From assembly GCF_016773205.1 (NCBI RefSeq), contig NZ_JAETWB010000004.1, forward strand, positions 229,881 to 293,880: DNA of 64,000 nt. The letters are read 5' to 3'. Below are positions 60,859 to 64,000 of this stretch, piece after piece; position 1 is the stretch's first letter, and every line of letters starts with the position of its first letter. The DNA is from Belnapia arida. GTDB taxonomy: Bacteria; Pseudomonadota; Alphaproteobacteria; Acetobacterales; Acetobacteraceae. Made by a program: the position numbers and the translations under genes. A model generated the notes under the pieces. It ran no database searches, had not been told where the DNA came from, and was given only the letters and a program-made list of their open reading frames with translations.

Positions 60859-61896
60859 ATGACCGAGGAAACCCGCGTGAGCGACGCCGCCGAGCCTACC
60901 ATCATTGCCCGCCGCGAGGGCGCCGCCGCGACCCTGCTGATGAACCGGCCGAAGACGCTGAATGCGCTCGACCTCGCCATGATCCGCGGCTTCCAGTCGG
61001 CGCTCGACATCTGGGGCGCAGACCCGGAGGTCAAGCTCTTCATCGTCGAGGGCGCGGGCGGCAAGGCCTTCTGTGCCGGCGGCGATGTGCGTCGGGTGCG
61101 CGAGCAGGCGATCGCGGGCGATGCGGCCGCCATCGAGTCCTTCTTCGCCGAGGAATATGCGGTGAACCGCGGCATCGCCACGCTGGCGAAGCCCTGGGTC
61201 TCGCTGATCGACGGCGTCTGCATGGGGGGCGGCATCGGCATCTCGTTGCATGGCCGGCCGGTGGTCGTCACCGAGGCGGCGCTGCTGGCGATGCCGGAGA
61301 CGGCGATCGCCCTCTTCCCCGATGTCGGCACCAGCCACGTCCTGCCGAAGCTGCCGGGGGCGGTCGGCACCTGGCTGGCGCTGACCGGCGCGCGGCTGCG
61401 CGGCGGCGATGCGGTGGCGGCGGGGCTCGCCAGCCATTTCGTGCCGAAGGCCAATCTGCCGGCGCTGCGTGAGGCGCTGCTCGGCGGCGATGCATCGGTA
61501 GTCGAGCGCTTCGCCGAGGCGCCGCCGGAGGCCGGTTTCGCGCCGCATCGCGCGGCGATCGAGCGCTGCTTCGGGCGCGACACCATGCCCGCGATCCTGG
61601 CGGCGCTGGAGGCCGAGGGGACCGACTGGGCGGCGGAGCAGATCAAGATTCTCCGGCGAATGTCGCCGACCAGCCTCTCGGTCTCGCTCGAGCTGCTGCG
61701 GCGCGGAGCCGGCGCCACGCTCGACGAGTGCCTGGAGATGGAGCTGGCGCTCACCCGCAGCGTCGTGAACCGGCACCCGGATTTCCGCGAGGGGGTGCGC
61801 AGCGTGCTCGTCGACAAGGGCAGCACGCCCCACTGGACCCCGGCGACGATCGAGGAGGTCGACCCAGCCGCGATCGCCGCGATGTTCGAGGGCTAG
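60859..61896 (+). CDS. 3-hydroxyisobutyryl-CoA hydrolase-type crotonase
   Basis: A 345-aa crotonase-superfamily protein that most likely hydrolyses 3-hydroxyisobutyryl-CoA in valine degradation (EC 3.1.2.4). AFCAGGDVRRVREQA and SLIDGVCMGGGIGISLHG form the oxyanion site, and MPETAIALFPDVGTSHVLPK is the catalytic region specific to the HIBCH clade. The C-terminal extension (VNRHPDFREGVRSVLVDKG) also matches HIBCH. It stands alone, divergent from the PNPOx-like gene. Confidence 0.88.
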   Translation: MTEETRVSDAAEPTIIARREGAAATLLMNRPKTLNALDLAMIRGFQSALDIWGADPEVKLFIVEGAGGKAFCAGGDVRRVREQAIAGDAAAIESFFAEEYAVNRGIATLAKPWVSLIDGVCMGGGIGISLHGRPVVVTEAALLAMPETAIALFPDVGTSHVLPKLPGAVGTWLALTGARLRGGDAVAAGLASHFVPKANLPALREALLGGDASVVERFAEAPPEAGFAPHRAAIERCFGRDTMPAILAALEAEGTDWAAEQIKILRRMSPTSLSVSLELLRRGAGATLDECLEMELALTRSVVNRHPDFREGVRSVLVDKGSTPHWTPATIEEVDPAAIAAMFEG

Positions 61897-61952
61897 CCTG
61901 CGACTGCCCCGGGTGGAAGCACGCGGGGCGCAAATCGTTGGCCCGGCGGGCG

Positions 61953-62867
61953 CTAGCGGCCGACCAGCACCAGCACCACGCCGGCGACGACGGTCAGCGC
62001 GCCGAGCACCTCGGCACGGGTCGGCTGCTCGCGCAGGTAGAAGCGGCTGAAGAGCAGGGTCATCAGGATTTCCACTTGGCCGACGGCGCGCACCAGTGCC
62101 ACCGGGGCCAGGGCGAAGGCGGTGAACCAGCAGGCCGAGCCGCAGGCGGAGAGGGCGCCGACCTGGGCGCTGGTCCGCCAGGTGGCGAAGACCGCGCGGA
62201 ACTGCGCCGGCTCCCTCGCCAGCAGCCAGCTGCCCTGCATGACGGTCTGCATGATGTTGGCCGCCACCAGCGTTGCCAGGGCACGCAGCACCGGGTCCTC
62301 GCCGGGCAGCGCCAGGTTGGCGCTCTTGATGAGGACGCTGGTGAGGGCGAAGAAGAAGCCCGAGGCGAGGCCGCAGACGGCGGCCGGCTGCACGGTGGCG
62401 CGGGCCAGCTCCCGCCATGAGGCGGTGCGGCCGGCGAGCGAGAGCCAGAGCACGCCGGCCACCCCGATGCCGATGCCGCACCAGGCGAGGGCCGAGATGC
62501 GCTCGCCGAGCAGGATGAGGGCGAGGACGGCGCCCTGCACCGCCTCGGTCTTCGCATAGGCCGTGCCGACGGCGAAGCCGCGATGGCCGAAGGACATGAT
62601 CAGCAGGTTGGTGCCGAGGATCTGGCCGAGCCCGCCGGCGGCGGCGAAGGCAAGGAAGGCGAGGGTCGGCGGCGGCAGCGTGCCGTCGAAGAGCAGCAGG
62701 TAGAGGCCCAGCAGCAGGGCCCCGACCGGCACGCCGTAGAGGTAGCGCACCACCGCCGCGGCATTGACGGAGAGCTGGCCGCGCAGCCGCTGCTGCATGG
62801 CCGTGCGCCAGGTCTGGAACAGCGCGGCGGCCAGGGTCACCGGCAGCCAGAGCGGCGAGAGAATCAT
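61953..62867 (-). CDS. DMT-superfamily (EamA) transporter
   Basis: A 304-aa membrane protein with about ten helices arranged as two EamA repeats (first repeat ending IGVAGVLWLSLAGR, second ending LTVVAGVVLVLVGR). These carriers export or import metabolites; the substrate is unknown. It lies 23 nt downstream of a Bug receptor gene on the same strand, so the two may be co-transcribed. Confidence 0.88.
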   Translation of the reverse strand: MILSPLWLPVTLAAALFQTWRTAMQQRLRGQLSVNAAAVVRYLYGVPVGALLLGLYLLLFDGTLPPPTLAFLAFAAAGGLGQILGTNLLIMSFGHRGFAVGTAYAKTEAVQGAVLALILLGERISALAWCGIGIGVAGVLWLSLAGRTASWRELARATVQPAAVCGLASGFFFALTSVLIKSANLALPGEDPVLRALATLVAANIMQTVMQGSWLLAREPAQFRAVFATWRTSAQVGALSACGSACWFTAFALAPVALVRAVGQVEILMTLLFSRFYLREQPTRAEVLGALTVVAGVVLVLVGR

Positions 62868-62890
62868 TGCGGACGAGGCTGCGGCGAGCC

Positions 62891-63868
62891 TCAGCCCGCG
62901 TCAAGCTGCAGCCCCTCCTTGCGGATGACCTGTCCCCACTTCTCGATCTCGCCGTTGACGAAGGCGGCGTACTGCTCGAGCGAGCCGTAGAGCGAGACGC
63001 CGCCCATCTCGCGCCAGCGGGCCTTTACCTCCTCCGTCTCGTGCCAGGATTTCATGGCGCGGTTGAGGGCCTCGGCGATGGGGCGGGGCGTGGCGGCGGG
63101 GACGAAGATGCCGAACCAGGTGTTGACGTCGAACTGCGCCAGCTCCGGCATCGTCTCGCGTGCGGCGGGGATGTCCGGGAGGGTGAAGTTGCGGTCGGCG
63201 CTGCTGACGGCCAGCGCCCGGACGCGGCCGGCCCTGATCTGCTGGATGCCGCTCGTCAGGTTGTCCCACATGTACTGGATGTTGCCGGCGACCAGCTCCA
63301 CCGCCGCCGGGCCGGCGCCGCGGAAGGGGATGTGGATGGCCTCCGTCCCCGTTGCCTGGTTGAACCAGACGCCGGTGAGATGCGGCGACTGGCCGACGCC
63401 GGGGGAGCCGAAGGAGAGCTTGCCGGGGTTCGCCTTCAGATGGGCGACGAACTCGGGCAGCGTGTTCGCCGGGACGGAGGGGTGGACGACCAGCACGTTG
63501 GGGCCGCGCACGGTGCCGGCGACGGGGAGCAGGCTGGTGCGGTCGTAGGGCAGGCTGCGGTAGAGCGAGAGGCCGATGGCCTGCGGGCCGATGTTGCCGA
63601 GCAGCAGGTTCAGCCCGTCGGGGGCGGCGCGCACGATCTCCGAGGTGCCGATGACGCCGCCGGCGCCGGAGCGGTTCTCGACCACGCAGTTCTGGCCGTA
63701 ATGGCTCTGCAGATAGGGGGCGAGCAGGCGGGCACTGATATCGGCGGTGCCACCGGGGGCGGCCGGGACGACGATGCGGATGGGCTGGCTCGGGCGCCAC
63801 TCGGCCTGGGCCAGGGCGGGGGTGGCGAGCAGGCTGGCGAGCGCCGAGCGGCGGGTGATGCGCGTCAT
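62891..63868 (-). CDS. Bug/TctC-family periplasmic binding protein H
   Basis: A 325-aa receptor with signal peptide (MTRITRRSALASLLATPALA) and motifs IRIVVPAAPGGTADISAR, VENRSGAGGVIGTSE, APDGLNLLLGN and HIPFRGAGPAAVELVAG. The ATG at 63868 is favoured over one ten codons upstream because homology begins there. It is the eighth member in this window. A 10-bp palindrome 40 nt upstream may be a regulator site. Ligand unknown. Confidence 0.9.
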   Translation of the reverse strand: MTRITRRSALASLLATPALAQAEWRPSQPIRIVVPAAPGGTADISARLLAPYLQSHYGQNCVVENRSGAGGVIGTSEIVRAAPDGLNLLLGNIGPQAIGLSLYRSLPYDRTSLLPVAGTVRGPNVLVVHPSVPANTLPEFVAHLKANPGKLSFGSPGVGQSPHLTGVWFNQATGTEAIHIPFRGAGPAAVELVAGNIQYMWDNLTSGIQQIRAGRVRALAVSSADRNFTLPDIPAARETMPELAQFDVNTWFGIFVPAATPRPIAEALNRAMKSWHETEEVKARWREMGGVSLYGSLEQYAAFVNGEIEKWGQVIRKEGLQLDAG

Positions 63869-63907
63869 GGAGTTTCTCCCGGGATTTGCCGGGAGCATGG
63901 CGCGAAA

Positions 63908-63917
63908 TGATTAATCA
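63908..63917. promoter_or_regulatory. Palindrome upstream of Bug gene H
   Basis: TGATTAATCA is a perfect 10-bp palindrome in otherwise GC-rich sequence, 40 nt upstream of the Bug start. It could be an operator, for example for a GntR or LysR regulator encoded beyond the window. The rest of 63869-64000 shows no recognisable feature. Confidence 0.35.
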
Positions 63918-64000
63918 GACGAGTCATGCCGGCTCCATCCACCTTGGGATGCGGGCGCGGCCTGCGACGAAGCGGTGCATGGAGTGCAGCGTGCGCCAGA

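Overview
The window is high-GC bacterial DNA with very dense coding and many 4-base ATGA/GTGA start-stop overlaps. The gene order ubiE / mutM - enoyl-CoA hydratase - rpsT - dnaA - dnaN is typical of Alphaproteobacteria. Together with eight separate Bug/TctC-type periplasmic binding proteins, it points to the Acetobacteraceae (Roseomonas-like relatives). This placement is inference from gene content; no 16S gene is present.

Layout. 0-7 kb: a small sugar-modification cassette (GT2 glycosyltransferase, zinc-binding C-methyltransferase, DUF4910 peptidase-like protein, 2-oxoglutarate dioxygenase, glucose-1-phosphate cytidylyltransferase, SDR epimerase/dehydratase), probably making and attaching a branched CDP-linked sugar. 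7.4-13.6 kb: a tightly packed run of GH15 glucoamylase, zwf, HAD phosphatase, pgl and rpiA, feeding intracellular glucan into the pentose phosphate pathway. 13.7-18.6 kb: four Bug proteins (two a tandem duplication), an FKBP isomerase and tRNA-Thr(TGT). 19.2-25.6 kb: a TetR-controlled ABC-transport/catabolic locus with an NMT1/THI5-like binding protein, permease, ATPase, DHDPS-like aldolase, an atypical SDR and a GNAT. Two similar operator-like sites flank the regulator gene.

25.6-40.2 kb: mixed accessory metabolism, namely further Bug proteins, a 3-hydroxybenzoate-6-hydroxylase-like flavoenzyme followed by a frameshifted GST-type isomerase, two MaoC hot-dog enzymes, an MFS carrier, RlmN, an IalB-like protein, a methyltransferase with a PqqD-like tail, a YdcF protein, a TauD-like dioxygenase and an N-carbamoyl-D-amino-acid hydrolase. 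40.2-41.1 kb: a decayed MFS/HlyD efflux remnant. 41.1-47 kb: the replication-initiation neighbourhood.

47-57.2 kb: envelope and transport genes (SH3 protein, cation/proton antiporter, PanE-like reductase, NeuD-like acyltransferase, AzlCD, DUF305, cytochrome c, Vgb-like propeller, MscS channel). 57.2-64 kb: HIG1 protein, etfBA with a good sigma70 promoter, 3-hydroxybutyryl-CoA dehydrogenase, a PNPOx-like protein, HIBYL-CoA hydrolase, a DMT transporter and an eighth Bug protein. No CRISPR array, insertion sequence, integrase or rRNA gene was seen.
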